Translations under genes and position numbers: made by a program
Shown: positions 45,179 to 55,856 of the stretch, in pieces
Position numbering within the stretch: the first letter of the stretch is position 1
Layout of the letters: every line of letters starts with the position of its first letter
Source of the DNA: Mycogone perniciosa
Lineage: Eukaryota > Ascomycota > Sordariomycetes > Hypocreales > Hypocreaceae
DNA: 64,000 nucleotides
Assembly: GCA_025331125.1 (NCBI GenBank)
Contig: JAOALB010000050.1
Coordinates: 62,001-126,000 of the forward strand
Direction: 5' to 3'
Notes under the pieces: generated by a model
The model's database searches: none
Told to the model about the DNA's origin: nothing
What the model saw: only the letters and a program-made list of their open reading frames with translations

Positions 45179-47274
45179 GTGAGCATTGCCGGAACTTCTT
45201 GCCACTGTAATACTCTTGGTTGGAATTGCAGAGGTCATATTCCTACATCATAAAATGTTATGCCGACTGTATTTGGCTACTAAGGAGGAGGATGGGGGGT
45301 TTTGTTGGGGCGTGGGAGACTTTCTGTCAATGCATTCTTTCCACTTACTACCCTAGCTATCTTAAATGAGGAAATGCTATGATTATTAAGTGACTAGAAC
45401 TATTGCTATGTTTTATCTCTTAGAATCGGCCAGTGAATCTAGCTCGCGCAATGAAGACTCAAGGAAAACTAGTAACTCAATTACTTTAATTATAAAGAAA
45501 ACAAAATGTATTGTATAATAAAAGCTAGTAGTGTTAGTGAATAGTCTACTAAAGTGAAATTTGAGTTAAATGTTTTATGAAAAGGCTACTTCAATAAAAA
45601 GCTGTCAGACCACAAATCCTGCAAAAATGAAGCTCCACACAATCTGCGTGGATAAGTGGCCTTATGCTATGTGACAAAAGCTTAAAAACATAGAATTTTT
45701 AGTTGTAAAACTTGAATATATGTAGGTAAATAATTTAACCTTTAAGCATTATAAGTAAAGCATTGACGACTCTTTCAGAACAGTCCTATTGCGTTGGGGT
45801 ATGAAGACGTGGGTATTAAGCATGTGGTGCGAACCTATACTTCCAGTGGGTTTATCACGTTATACGCCGTGATTATGAAAGAGTAGCTGCTGTAGGCACA
45901 GAAAACCTGAGGGAGTTCAGTACCAAACGGCAACTATCGGATAACTGTTAGTACCTTCTTGTAGCTAGGTCTTAGGTGGGCCGTAGTCTTCTATACTAAT
46001 AAATAATCCTCGTTGCATATGCGTTGAAAAAGACAATATTAGATAATTATTGCTCTCATAGTAACAGTTCGGGATATGACCTGTATGAGAGTCCTTCCTT
46101 GAGCCAATCCTATGTATCGCTACCTAATTAAATAGTCTCATACGGTGTACTCTATGTAGATATAAATTCCGCAGTTTTGATCCCGTTGCTTGCTACACAA
46201 CGAGAAGTGACTTGGAAAGGCTCTGTTCAGCACAATATTGGGAAAGTGATGTAACTTGGCTTAGACCAAATGGAAAGGCATTTTGGACTATGGCTTGGCG
46301 CGGCACCAAATAGATCTCTCTTCTTTCTCTTTTTAATCGACAACATCAGATACCGTGAACCGCGAAACGCGTTTTGCTAAATTTGAGACAGCTCTTTGGA
46401 GAATGTATTGGCATAAAAGTAGTAGGGAGATGGTGTCTGCGGTTATGTGTTGTTTCGCTGTGATGTCGTGTCTAGGTCATGGGTTAGGCCAGTCTTATTC
46501 CCTATGTAAATTTTTATAGTGTCCTTGGAAAAGTGATATTCAAGAGTGTGGAAATGCTTGAGACGTATGTGAAACAAAAGCATGATCGCTTGCTGTATAT
46601 GAGCCACAAAGTCGTGCTCCTCAACCTCCTGGGCCCTCTTGAGGAGGAGAGTCGTCGCCGCTATCCTGCAATGGCCCAGTAAGGGTGGTAGACAGATATG
46701 TCTTCAGAATGAGGATCGTTCGTTAACATTTTTGAGTGATTGCCTCTAACCATCAAAACTGAAAACGTGGCTAATGTCTTCTCTGCCCTCGGGTTGGTAT
46801 CCGGTATGCACGTCGCACTTTTGAGTTGGGTGGATCCAGCTCAGAGTCAACCAATGCGCATCATTGATGAATCTCAGTTTGGTAGATTGGAAGATGTCAA
46901 ATCCCACGTGGAAGCACTCTTGGGCTTTTTTTTATTCGTCTTTGCTGTGTCTTCGACTCGTTGCTTCATATATATATGCCATCATCATGCGAGCATGTTT
47001 TGCAGAGCATAAAGCGTCAGTCAGGACCCCTCCGTTGACAATGGCGGATCGCTGATTGGCCCTGTCCCGTGGCGCAAAAATGATATCCCGATCCCACCAC
47101 GGGCCAGCAAGCTTCCACTTCCCCGTTTCTTTGGCGTCCAGCTTTCCGGGTGACGGCCACATTCTCGAAGGCGAATTTACATCCGTCCACAAGCCATTGA
47201 TCTCGAGCAAGAGGCTCTCCTGGGGGATCTCCTTGGCCTCCCTGTTCTTCTGGACCCCTCTCCGCTCCTCCGCA
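45179..47274. other. AT-rich gene-free stretch leading to the nuo-49 promoter
   Basis: No supported gene from 45.2 to 46.9 kb. Composition returns to balanced GC near 47 kb. The last 300 bp form the promoter of the complex I gene, including a CCAAT box in reverse (47055–47059). Confidence 0.55.
47055..47059 (-). promoter_or_regulatory. CCAAT box upstream of nuo-49
   Basis: ATTGG on the plus strand about 215 bp before the start codon reads CCAAT on the minus strand. The fungal CCAAT-binding complex (HAP) is known to regulate respiratory genes. A 5-base match alone is weak evidence. Confidence 0.35.
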
Positions 47275-48804
47275 ATGGCTTCCTCCCTTCATAGACTCGT
47301 TGGCCAGGGTGCCAGGCGGCTGTGTCTGCGACCAGCAACGACCTCCTTCGCCGCTCGACCTTTTTCGACGACCGCTCTCCGAAGATACGCGACGCCTGAG
47401 CCCGCGGGCACGAGGCTTATACCCGTCGATGACGATTTCAACCTTACTGGCGACCCTTATGGCGCCCCCACCAAGGTCTCTGCCGTCAGCAAAAAGCCGC
47501 GCGAGAACTCGGTCGAGGACCGCAAAGTCAGACATTATACCGTCAACTTCGGACCCCAGCACCCTGCCGCCCACGGTGTGTTGCGACTGATTCTTGAGCT
47601 CAATGGTGAAGAAATTATTCGAGCCGACCCCCACGTCGGCTTGCTGCACCGAGGCACCGAGAAGTTGATCGAGTACAAGACATATCTCCAGGCCTTGCCG
47701 TATTTCGACCGATTGGACTACGTTTCGATGATGACCAATGAACAATGCTTTGCGCTTGCTGTCGAGAAGCTTCTGAACATTGAAATCCCCGAGCGTGCTC
47801 AGTACATTCGAACGCTGTTCGGCGAAATCACCCGTGTCCTGAACCACCTGATGTCAGTTCTTTCACACGCCATGGACGTTGGTGCCCTGACGCCTTTCTT
47901 GTGGGGTTTCGAGGAGCGAGAGAAGCTCATGGTACGTCCGTGTCTTTGAAGAAGCAGCGCCGTGAGCCAATGACTGATGAAGTGGACAGGAGTTTTATGA
48001 GCGTGTCTCTGGTGCCCGTCTTCACGCCGCCTACGTTCGTCCCGGAGGTGTTCACCAAGATATTCCCGTTGGTCTGCTCGACGACATTTACCAATGGGCG
48101 ACCCAGTTTGGAGACCGTATCGATGAAACGGAGGAAATGCTTACTGACAACCGTATCTGGGTTGAGCGATTGAGGGGCGTGGGTGTTGTCTCTGCAGCTG
48201 ATGCTCTGAACCTGTCCTTCACCGGCGTCATGCTCCGCGGCTCTGGAGTTCCTTGGGATATTCGAAAGAGCCAGCCCTACGATGCCTACGACAAGGTCGA
48301 GTTTGACGTCCCTGTCGGCACCAACGGCGACTGTTACGACCGATATTTGTGCCGAATGGAAGAGTTCCGACAGTCCCTGCGCATTATCCACCAATGCTTA
48401 AACCAGATGCCCGCCGGTCCCGTCCGTGTTGAGGACTACAAGATTTCGCCGCCCCCTCGAACTGCCATGAAGGAGAACATGGAGGCTCTGATCCACCACT
48501 TCCTCCTCTACACCAAGGGCTATGCCGTCCCCCCTGGAGAGACTTACTCAGTCATTGAGGCTCCCAAGGGAGAGATGGGCGTGTATGTTGTCAGCGATGG
48601 TAGCGAGCGTCCTTACAGATGCCATATCCGTGCCCCTGGTTTTGCCCACTTGGGTGGCTTCGACCACATTTCCAGAGGCCACATGTTGGCAGATGCGGTG
48701 GCGGTAATTGGTACTATGGATCTTGTGTTCGGTAAGTGCTGCTAGATGTCAAGCGTAAATGAACCATCACTAACTTTGTGTGCGCAGGTGAGGTTGACAG
48801 GTAA
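47275..48804 (+). CDS. nuo-49: NADH:ubiquinone oxidoreductase 49 kDa subunit (NDUFS2 / nuo-49)
   Basis: Exons 47275–47931, 47990–48731 and 48788–48804 join in frame to 471 residues. The first 40 or so residues form an Arg/Ser/Ala-rich mitochondrial presequence (LRPATTSFAARPFSTTALRR). The core is highly conserved: VNFGPQHPAAHGVLRLILEL, then HVGLLHRGTEKLIEY, DRLDYVSMM and FAHLGGFDHISRGHMLADAV. The last exon is only 17 nt and gives the terminal EVDR; it is easy to miss. The protein sits in the peripheral arm of complex I and helps form the quinone-binding site beside the PSST subunit. Confidence 0.97.
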
Positions 48805-49049
48805 AGGCTAGAAGGGGCAGGCAATGTAGAAACGTTTTCTTTGTTTGTAGTCATAGCTGATTGGGAGAACAACGTAAATACTCTCTCAGAATTCGTTATG
48901 TTCAACTCAGACCATTCCCTGAACCTATTATGAATGCAGAGTACACGAGGGAATGACGGTAGCACAGAATCGGCATTGGTCTGACCGTGGAGCGGATGTT
49001 GACAGCAATTGTTAAGACTAATCTACACTCACTGTGGTTACACGGCGCC

Positions 49050-50582
49050 TCAAAAAACCTTGGCGCCACTGCCGGATGCCTGCTCCATGAAGAACGTCTT
49101 CAACGGGCCAAAGGCGTTAATGGCGTTGAGTCCAAATGATCGCAAGGGAACCAAAGGTCCGCTTTCTATGGAATAGATTTTGTGAAGCTTGTCGCAAACC
49201 CCCATCAAGATATGGTTGGCGGCATATCTCTCGCTGTTGTACGACTCAAGTGACATCTGGGTCCCCAGGTCTTGGCCATGGGTCACGGCGTAATCGATGG
49301 CCTTGACTAGGCTTTGGACATCGCCCTGTCCTTGGTTCAGGCCCTGGCCAGCAAGGGGATGCACAGTGTGGGCTGCATCGCCGACGAGAGCAACGCGCTC
49401 GCCGATGTAAGTGTCAGCGTGACGGAGCTTCAGGGGGAACGATGCGACGGTGCCTTCTTGCACGCCAACGACAGTTTGGGGGATACGCTCGGGGTTGAAT
49501 GGCGTGTGCTGTGTCCTCCATGCCAGCTCCTCGTCTTGTTCCATAGCTTGTGTGTGCATGTAGGCGATGTCGACGGGACTGAGTCGGAATGCGGCGTTGA
49601 CCGTTGCGATGAAGTCCTTCGGGGACAGCTTCTTTAAGATGGAGGCGTTTGTAGGCGTTGTTGACCAGACGAGTGTGGCATATTTCCCTGGCATGGGAAG
49701 CATCGCGACAGGGCCAGTCGGGAGAAAGCGCTGATATGCGATCTTGTTGTACTCGCCCCCCCAGCCATCACCCTCAAGCTCCAGAGTAGCCACGACTCCG
49801 TGTCTGTCATAGTCCCATCCTCGGCTCTCAATCCCTGCGAATGATCGCACAGGACTGTTGGCGCCATCGGCTCCGACGAGAAGTCGTGCTGCAAGGGACT
49901 TGCCGCTCAACAGGTGGACAATCGGCCACTCCCTAAGATCCATGTCCTCAGTCTCTTCTCCAAAACTAATCTTCTCCACCTTCGAATTATCGAAGACGTC
50001 CACGCCTCCGAGTTCATTCAGCCTTTTCAGGAGTCCCGACGTTAGGTTCAGGTTCTCGGTCATGTATGCGATTGTCCTCCCAGGACCTGAGCCAGGCTGC
50101 CAGTCAAACTCGATGCGAGCGTCCGTCACACCATCCCAGACCTGCATCTTATGGTACTCCTGGATGCGCTCCCGCTTCATATGCGTCCATGCTCCTATTG
50201 TGTTGAGGAATTGGGCCGATGTTGGCGTGAGAGAACTGCATCGGTTGGAGAATTGGGTTGGCGCGAGGGAAAAGGCAGCGAGCTTGGAGAGATCTTGAGC
50301 TTCGACAAGGGCAACGCGCAGCCGGGATGTGGTGGGATTAGCACCTGAGAGATGTCAGAAAGCTAGTTTTTTTTACATATATTCAGAGACACGAAGGACC
50401 TTACGTAGAGCAGTCAGAAGGCTCAATCCGGCTGGGCCACCTCCAATACATACTACATCGTAAATATCCTGGGACGTGGAAGTGGTGGTGGCGTAAGATC
50501 GTCGTGAGGGACTTCGAAACTGGCGGGAGCAGCTCCGACAGATAAAGCGAGGGCTAGATAGCAGAGCCCGATTCGCCGCCAT
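49050..50582 (-). CDS. COQ6: Ubiquinone biosynthesis monooxygenase Coq6
   Basis: Exons 50582–50405 and 50344–49050 join in frame to 490 residues. A basic mitochondrial presequence (RFICRSCSRQFRSPSRRSYA) precedes the FAD-binding GxGxxG motif in VVCIGGGPAGLSLLTAL. The second FAD motif is GADGANSPVRSFAG, and the GD motif lies in VALVGDAAHTVHPLAGQGLN. These three are the signature of the UbiH/Coq6 flavin monooxygenases. Coq6 hydroxylates carbon 5 of the benzoquinone ring within the mitochondrial CoQ synthome. It is convergent with nuo-49, with only 245 bp between their stop codons. An upstream in-frame ATG at 50645 is less likely, since the inner one starts the presequence cleanly. Confidence 0.95.
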
Positions 50583-51157
50583 TTTAATTCCTTTGCAATA
50601 AAGGTTCGACCTCAATGGCACAACCACGCTCTTTGATAGCTTCATTTGCCGAAGACCATGACGATCTAGATCGCATATCGGAAGTTAAGATGTGGCGCGC
50701 CGTGGCGTATAGATGTGTGGCTGTGCAGACGGACACCACTTCGTGTCATTTTCAAGAGGTGGGACGTTCTTTTTTTTTCCCTGTTGCCACAGACAACGGC
50801 GCTATGTACTCGGTACCACTTGCGTCAGTGAACGTTCCATGACATTCACCACTTCTCGACACCGATAATAATTTTTCTCAGTCAATCCTTTGAACGATTT
50901 TGGCCGCCTTGATTCATCACCTTGTTCAAAGGTGTCGCCTCATATTTCTGACCCAGGGGGTGTTGGTATCTGAAACCTGCGCTCAGTCCCTGCATTATTT
51001 GTCTCTGTTTGAGGTCACAGCTGCGTATTATTAGTAGCTAGCTGTCAACTTCAGTTCGAGACAACCAGTGGTGGGAGATCCCACCACGTACCGCATTCTT
51101 TTCAGAGCAGAAGCAGAAATCCATCCCGAGGGTTGAACAGCGCAATATACAGATAGC
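50583..51157. promoter_or_regulatory. Divergent promoter, COQ6 / SRC1
   Basis: The 575-bp spacer separates two outward-pointing genes and must carry both promoters. No gene or clear TATA box is visible. Confidence 0.5.
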
Positions 51158-53369
51158 ATGGCGGACGCCGATGATTATCTGCAGGATGGGTTTGACCCAC
51201 GCGCCGTCACCGTCCCGCGACTGCGCTCTATCCTCGTCACACACAACATCGAATATCCGGGTACAGCGAAGAAGCCGCAGCTTGTAGAGTTGGTCAACGA
51301 ATATGTCATGCCTCAAGTCCCGAAGCTCCGAGCTCAGCGAGCCCGGGCGAAGCGCTCAAGTCTGGGTATCGTCAACGCGGGGAGTGTAGAAGATAACGGC
51401 AACTGGGCCGACTACGACCTGGAGCCGCCCTCAGCCAGATCGCGACGATCGATGTCCCCCAGAAAGAGCTCAACAAGGATCAAAGCCGAAGAGGATGATA
51501 CGGCGCGAACGCCTTTCAGGAGCACCCAGAAGCGCAGCTCGCGATCCGTGAGCCGCCAGCTATCCCGTTTTGAAACCGATGATGTCCCCAAGTACGAGCC
51601 TCCCAAATCCGTTCATCGGGGCCGAACAAGCGTCACACCTCAAATCAAAGCGGAATCGGAGTCGGAGTCAGAGTTGGAGGAAGAGGAAGAGGAAGAGGAA
51701 GAGCCTCCCGCAGCTTATGTGGAAGAAGAGAGTGTCTTCACTGACGACAATCCGTTCCAGAGCGGTAGCTCCCCAACCCACTTGAAGACTCCAAGTCGAA
51801 GACGTACGCTGGGAGAAGACAACCATCGCAGTGAAAAGTCGGCACGACGCCGGACTGATGAACACATTGATCAGTCGCACACCGTCAGATCATATGGGTT
51901 GTCTGTGTCGAAGACCCGACATAGGACGCCGGAGTTTTCGCTGGACCCTGGCGAGGAGTTTACTCCTGATGCGCAACTCGAACTTGAAGAAGCAGCTAGG
52001 AGGGGGGAGGCTACTATCGCGCCACGGAAACCCCCTAGGCCTGCTCGCAAGACAAACCTCAAGACGCCGTTTTTTGTTCTCTTTATATCCTTACTCGGAG
52101 TTTACTTGGCATGGTACCGACAAGAGAAGGTCGCTGCTGGCTACTGCGGACTTGGCCGGCCAGCAACTCAGATAATACCTCCCGAGGTTCCAGTTCCTGG
52201 CTTTTTGGTTCCCTTCTTGGAGCCTCAGTGCGAACCCTGCCCCCCGCAAGCCTACTGCTACGAGGGCTTCAGGGCCCGATGTCGCAATGATTTCATCCTC
52301 AAGCCGCATCCTCTGTCCTTCAATGGTTTCATCCCGCTTCCACCAACCTGTGAGCCGGACAGCGAGAAGGCAAGGCGAGTCCAAGCTGTCGCCGATAAAA
52401 CCATTGAGGAATTGAGAGAGCGGCGTGCCAAATATGAGTGTGGGGGGCCGGTTAATGAAGCCGGTCAGAAAGTGGGCTCCCCAGCGATTGTGGAGGAGGA
52501 GCTCAAGCAAACTGTGAGCAAGAAGCGCAACAAGAGGCTGAATAGTGAAGAGTTTGAGGAACTCTGGGCAGCCGCTATTGGCGATGTCACTACAAGGGAT
52601 GAGGTAGTGGTGGAAATTGCGACAACGTAAGTAAATGGTTTTCTTTATTTATTTAACGCAGCTTGACTGCTACTGTTGCTGCTGTGCTGCTGCTTTATTC
52701 CCTCCATGATCCACATTCTTTTCTGACACAACAACTAATCAGATCCGCTCCTCACCCAACAGAACGTCCAATTCCTCCAGTCTTCCAGACCGAAAGCTAT
52801 CGTCCACTAGTCTCGCTCGACTTCCAATCACCTGTGCGTTCAAACGCTCAATCCGGCTCGGCTTGGCAAGATATCGACTCTCAATTGGACTTTTGATGTC
52901 ACTCGTCCTAGCGGTTTTCTACTTGCGGGCTCGATATCGCCAACACTTGGCAACCTCGGCGCAGGTTCCGGCTCTGGTCGATCTGGTCTTGGAAAGACTG
53001 GCGAACCAGAAAGAGCTGGGCGAGGAAGAACTTGACGACCCGTGGCTGTTTTTGCCCAACTTGAGAGACGATGTGCTCCGGTCTGTTCATTCACTGTCTC
53101 AGCGAGAGAGAATCTGGCAGCGGGTGAAGGCTGTTGTTGAGCAAAACAGCAACGTTCGCACCGGCCAAAGGGAGGGCCGGAGTGGGGAAGTCGGCCGTGC
53201 TTGGGAGTGGATCGGCCCGGTGAAAGGTGAGGGCGCCCGAAGACGGCGCAGCGGCAGAGCGTCGTGGGTTCCAGAGGGGACGACCGAGTCCCCTGACCCA
53301 AAGGAGACTACCCCGAGGGCAGAGGTAGTGGGGAGCAAGAAGTGGAATGAGGCGAGGCTGATCTACTAG
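51158..53369 (+). CDS. SRC1: Inner nuclear membrane protein Src1/Heh1 (LEM/HeH and MSC domains), alternatively spliceable
   Basis: Exon 1 is 51158–52626. The HeH/LEM-like N-terminus (VTVPRLRSILVTHNIEYPGT) is followed by a basic/acidic Ser-rich linker. The first membrane span is near residues 305–322 (FFVLFISLLGVYLAWY), then a Cys-containing lumenal domain with CEPCPPQAYCYEGFRARC. With the acceptor after 52762, exon 2 (52763–53369) keeps the frame and adds a second span (IGLLMSLVLAVFYL) plus the MSC winged-helix end (DDPWLFLPNLRDDVLRSVH, then RIWQRVKAVVEQNSNVRTG). With the acceptor after 52742 the frame changes and stops at 52896, removing both. Src1 proteins anchor chromatin, telomeres and rDNA to the nuclear envelope. 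The two-span form is the expected main product. Confidence 0.88.
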
Positions 53370-54525
53370 TCGAGGATGATGGAGTTTCGGTCGGGTGAGC
53401 TTGTCCAATCGTATTTCTGATTGACATGTCTCTACCGTGTTTTTGTGTGTCCTTTTATGTAGACATGATTATTGGTTGGATTAAGTCTGAAATAAGCACT
53501 TGGAATATTCATCATGTTCTGTACCCTTTGGCTGATCATTACATACTAGAGTCAATGACCCTTCAAGTCTTTATCTCAAGGTAGTATAGTCAGTGGCCAT
53601 CGCACAGCGTACGCGAGGTTACAGACCGGCGCAAATGGCTTGAGGAAAGGAACCTGCGGAGTAATTTTAGTAGTTTACAACAGCCTAGAGACTTTTCGGT
53701 AGACCAAGTCTGCAAGATGGAGTTGGTCAGACAGCGAAGTACGAAGTATAGATGGTAGTTTGACCTGGCTTTCTTTAGATGGACTATTGAAAAGGAAAAT
53801 TAGGTGGCTCAGATTAGTCCAAGGGAGCATAATATCCCAAGTTATTTGCTTGTTCTTATAGGTACGCTGCGAACACCAACGCGAGGCGGTATATTTGGCT
53901 TTTGTAATACATGCCCATCCTAAGACTTGGGTAACGTAACTATAAGATGGTTGTCCATTTCACTCGATTCTTCTTCATCCCCTGCAGCTTCTTCTGCCTT
54001 GGTAACTATAGTGCCCCCCCGCTGCCGAATTTCAGTTCCTTTTTTACTTGCCTCTAAAACATGGCCATGAAGCTCAGCACTACCACTCTTAGTTTTGCAT
54101 TGAGCCTAAATCTCAATAACCTACGAAGTACAGCGTGGCCTACTGGGAGACGTACGGAGCGACGTACTGAGCGACGAGTTGGTTGACGACGTGTAACATT
54201 GTAAAACAACAATCGCGTTTTATATGAGTCGACTTTGGTATTGGAATTTGTCGATGACTTCATTAGCTGCTTGGTACCCAAATACTATCATCATGCACAA
54301 CAAATGTTAATGTCCAGCGTATACTTCGTATTCAAGAGAAGACATATATTACATCCGTCATAGCTAAGGTAGAATGCACGCAAATTCTCAGTCAGACCAT
54401 CGTCATGATGAAATCGACTACTGGTTCGATTGATTTTGGCTAATGCACAGGTGCTTGTTGTATGCACAAAGGGGGGTGACAAAGGAAATTGCGGGGACCT
54501 TAATCTAGACTCTAGCAGTTGTCAT
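53370..54525. other. Convergent intergenic stretch between SRC1 and ATP4
   Basis: No supported gene. A minus-strand frame at 54054–54281 is Arg-rich and includes a TACGGAGCGACGTACTGAGC-type imperfect repeat near 54153–54172; I do not call it coding. Confidence 0.5.
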
Positions 54526-55447
54526 CTATTGCTTAGAAGAGACGATTCCTGTGGACTTGGTTAGCGGCGGGACACAATAATGGTCAAAAAAGACTGCTCT
54601 CCACGTACTCTCAACATCGGCCACGCTCTGTTGCAGGATCTGCTGCAGAACCTTGGGGTTCTCCAGCTCCTTCTGGACCTTGGCGATGACGGACTGGGCC
54701 AACTCCTTCTGCTGTCGCTGCTTGACCTGACCCTCGTAGCGCACCCAAGAGTCGAGGACGGTCTTGGCCTCGGCGGCCAGAGCAGTCTGCTGCTCGAGCT
54801 CGAAAGCCTGAGCCTCAAGCTTGGCAGTCTCCTACACGGGGTATCAGAGTCCGTTTCACCATCTTATCTCAACGGGATGTCAGATCCTACCTTGGACACT
54901 TCAAAAAGAGCCTTGGTGATGTCGACGACGCCGCTCATCTGCTTGACACCCTCAATGCGGGTCTGGACAGCCTCGGTGTGGTCGGCCCTGGCGCTGTTGA
55001 GGATGTTCTTGATCTTCTCGTTCTGAGCCTCAGCCCACTCCTTGTAAGCCGGGCCACCGTACTTGAGGAGACCACCCCACACGGCCAACAAGCAGACGGC
55101 GACAACGGTCTCCTCGTTCATGACATAGTACTCATTGCTGATGGCGTAGATGCTGAGACCGGCGGCACTGCTGAGGAAGGCAGTCTTGCTGATGAGGTTG
55201 CTACCGGGAAGGGCGTCGATGATGCTCTGGGCCTTCTTCTTGGGCTCCTCAGCGGGGACATTGCTGGAGTATCGCACAGCGGCGGCGGAGATCGCAGGGA
55301 CGGCTCGGCGGGTGAGGGCAGGTCGGAGGAGGGGTGCGCCTGTTGTTGCGAGGGCAGGGTCAGCGTACTGCGCCAATTGGCCTTGGACCAGCGTCTACAT
55401 GAGAGCAACAACATACCGACAGCGCTTCGCACCAAGCGGGACGCCAT
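54526..55447 (-). CDS. ATP4: Mitochondrial ATP synthase subunit 4 (subunit b)
   Basis: Four exons (55447–55417, 55339–54891, 54831–54609, 54548–54526) join in frame to 241 residues, the expected size. The first exon is only 10 codons (MASRLVRSAV). The presequence continues GAPLLRPALTRRAVPAISAA. The membrane part is at about residues 63–105 (KTAFLSSAAGLSIYAISNEY then VVAVCLLAVWGGLLKYGG). A long charged helix follows (EWAEAQNEKIKNILNSARAD onward), the peripheral stalk that holds the F1 head against rotation. The last exon gives the ending VERIVSSKQ. The short terminal exons would be missed by frame-only reading. Confidence 0.95.
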
Positions 55448-55856
55448 TGTTTGATGGGTTCTGATGGGGTATCGCGGCCTTGTCGTTGATCGGAAGCTGG
55501 ATTTGAGGTTTGAGGTTTTATCGCGCTAGCTCGGTAACACGTTTTGATCACGTGAGGCTGTAATTGCCCACGAAGGACGAAGGAGAGGTGGTTTCTTCTT
55601 AGCCGGTTTTCTCTCGACAGAATCTTGGCGGTCGGCACCTGCATTGATTGGCTAGATTTTCAAGGCTCATTGAAATCTTCAAGATTTCTTTTCATGATTC
55701 TTTCAATTTCCTATATCACGAACCAGGACATAGTTGACGGAGTAATTTTGTCGATGAGGCAACGTTTCTAGGGGGAGAACAGGCTTCTTTCACTTTTTCC
55801 AGCCAATTCCAATTTCTAATTGCATCATCGACACCTCGGGTTCATCAAAATTCATC
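55448..55856. promoter_or_regulatory. Divergent promoter, ATP4 / NOC4, with CCAAT boxes
   Basis: The 409-bp spacer separates outward-pointing genes. ATTGG at 55647–55651 reads as CCAAT towards ATP4, 200 bp upstream of its start. CCAAT at 55803–55807 faces NOC4, about 50 bp upstream of its start. Function is inferred from the known CCAAT-binding complex only. Confidence 0.45.

Noticed and set aside
47017..47847. 276-codon minus-strand frame
   Set aside because: It is antisense to the first exon of nuo-49, whose protein is highly conserved.
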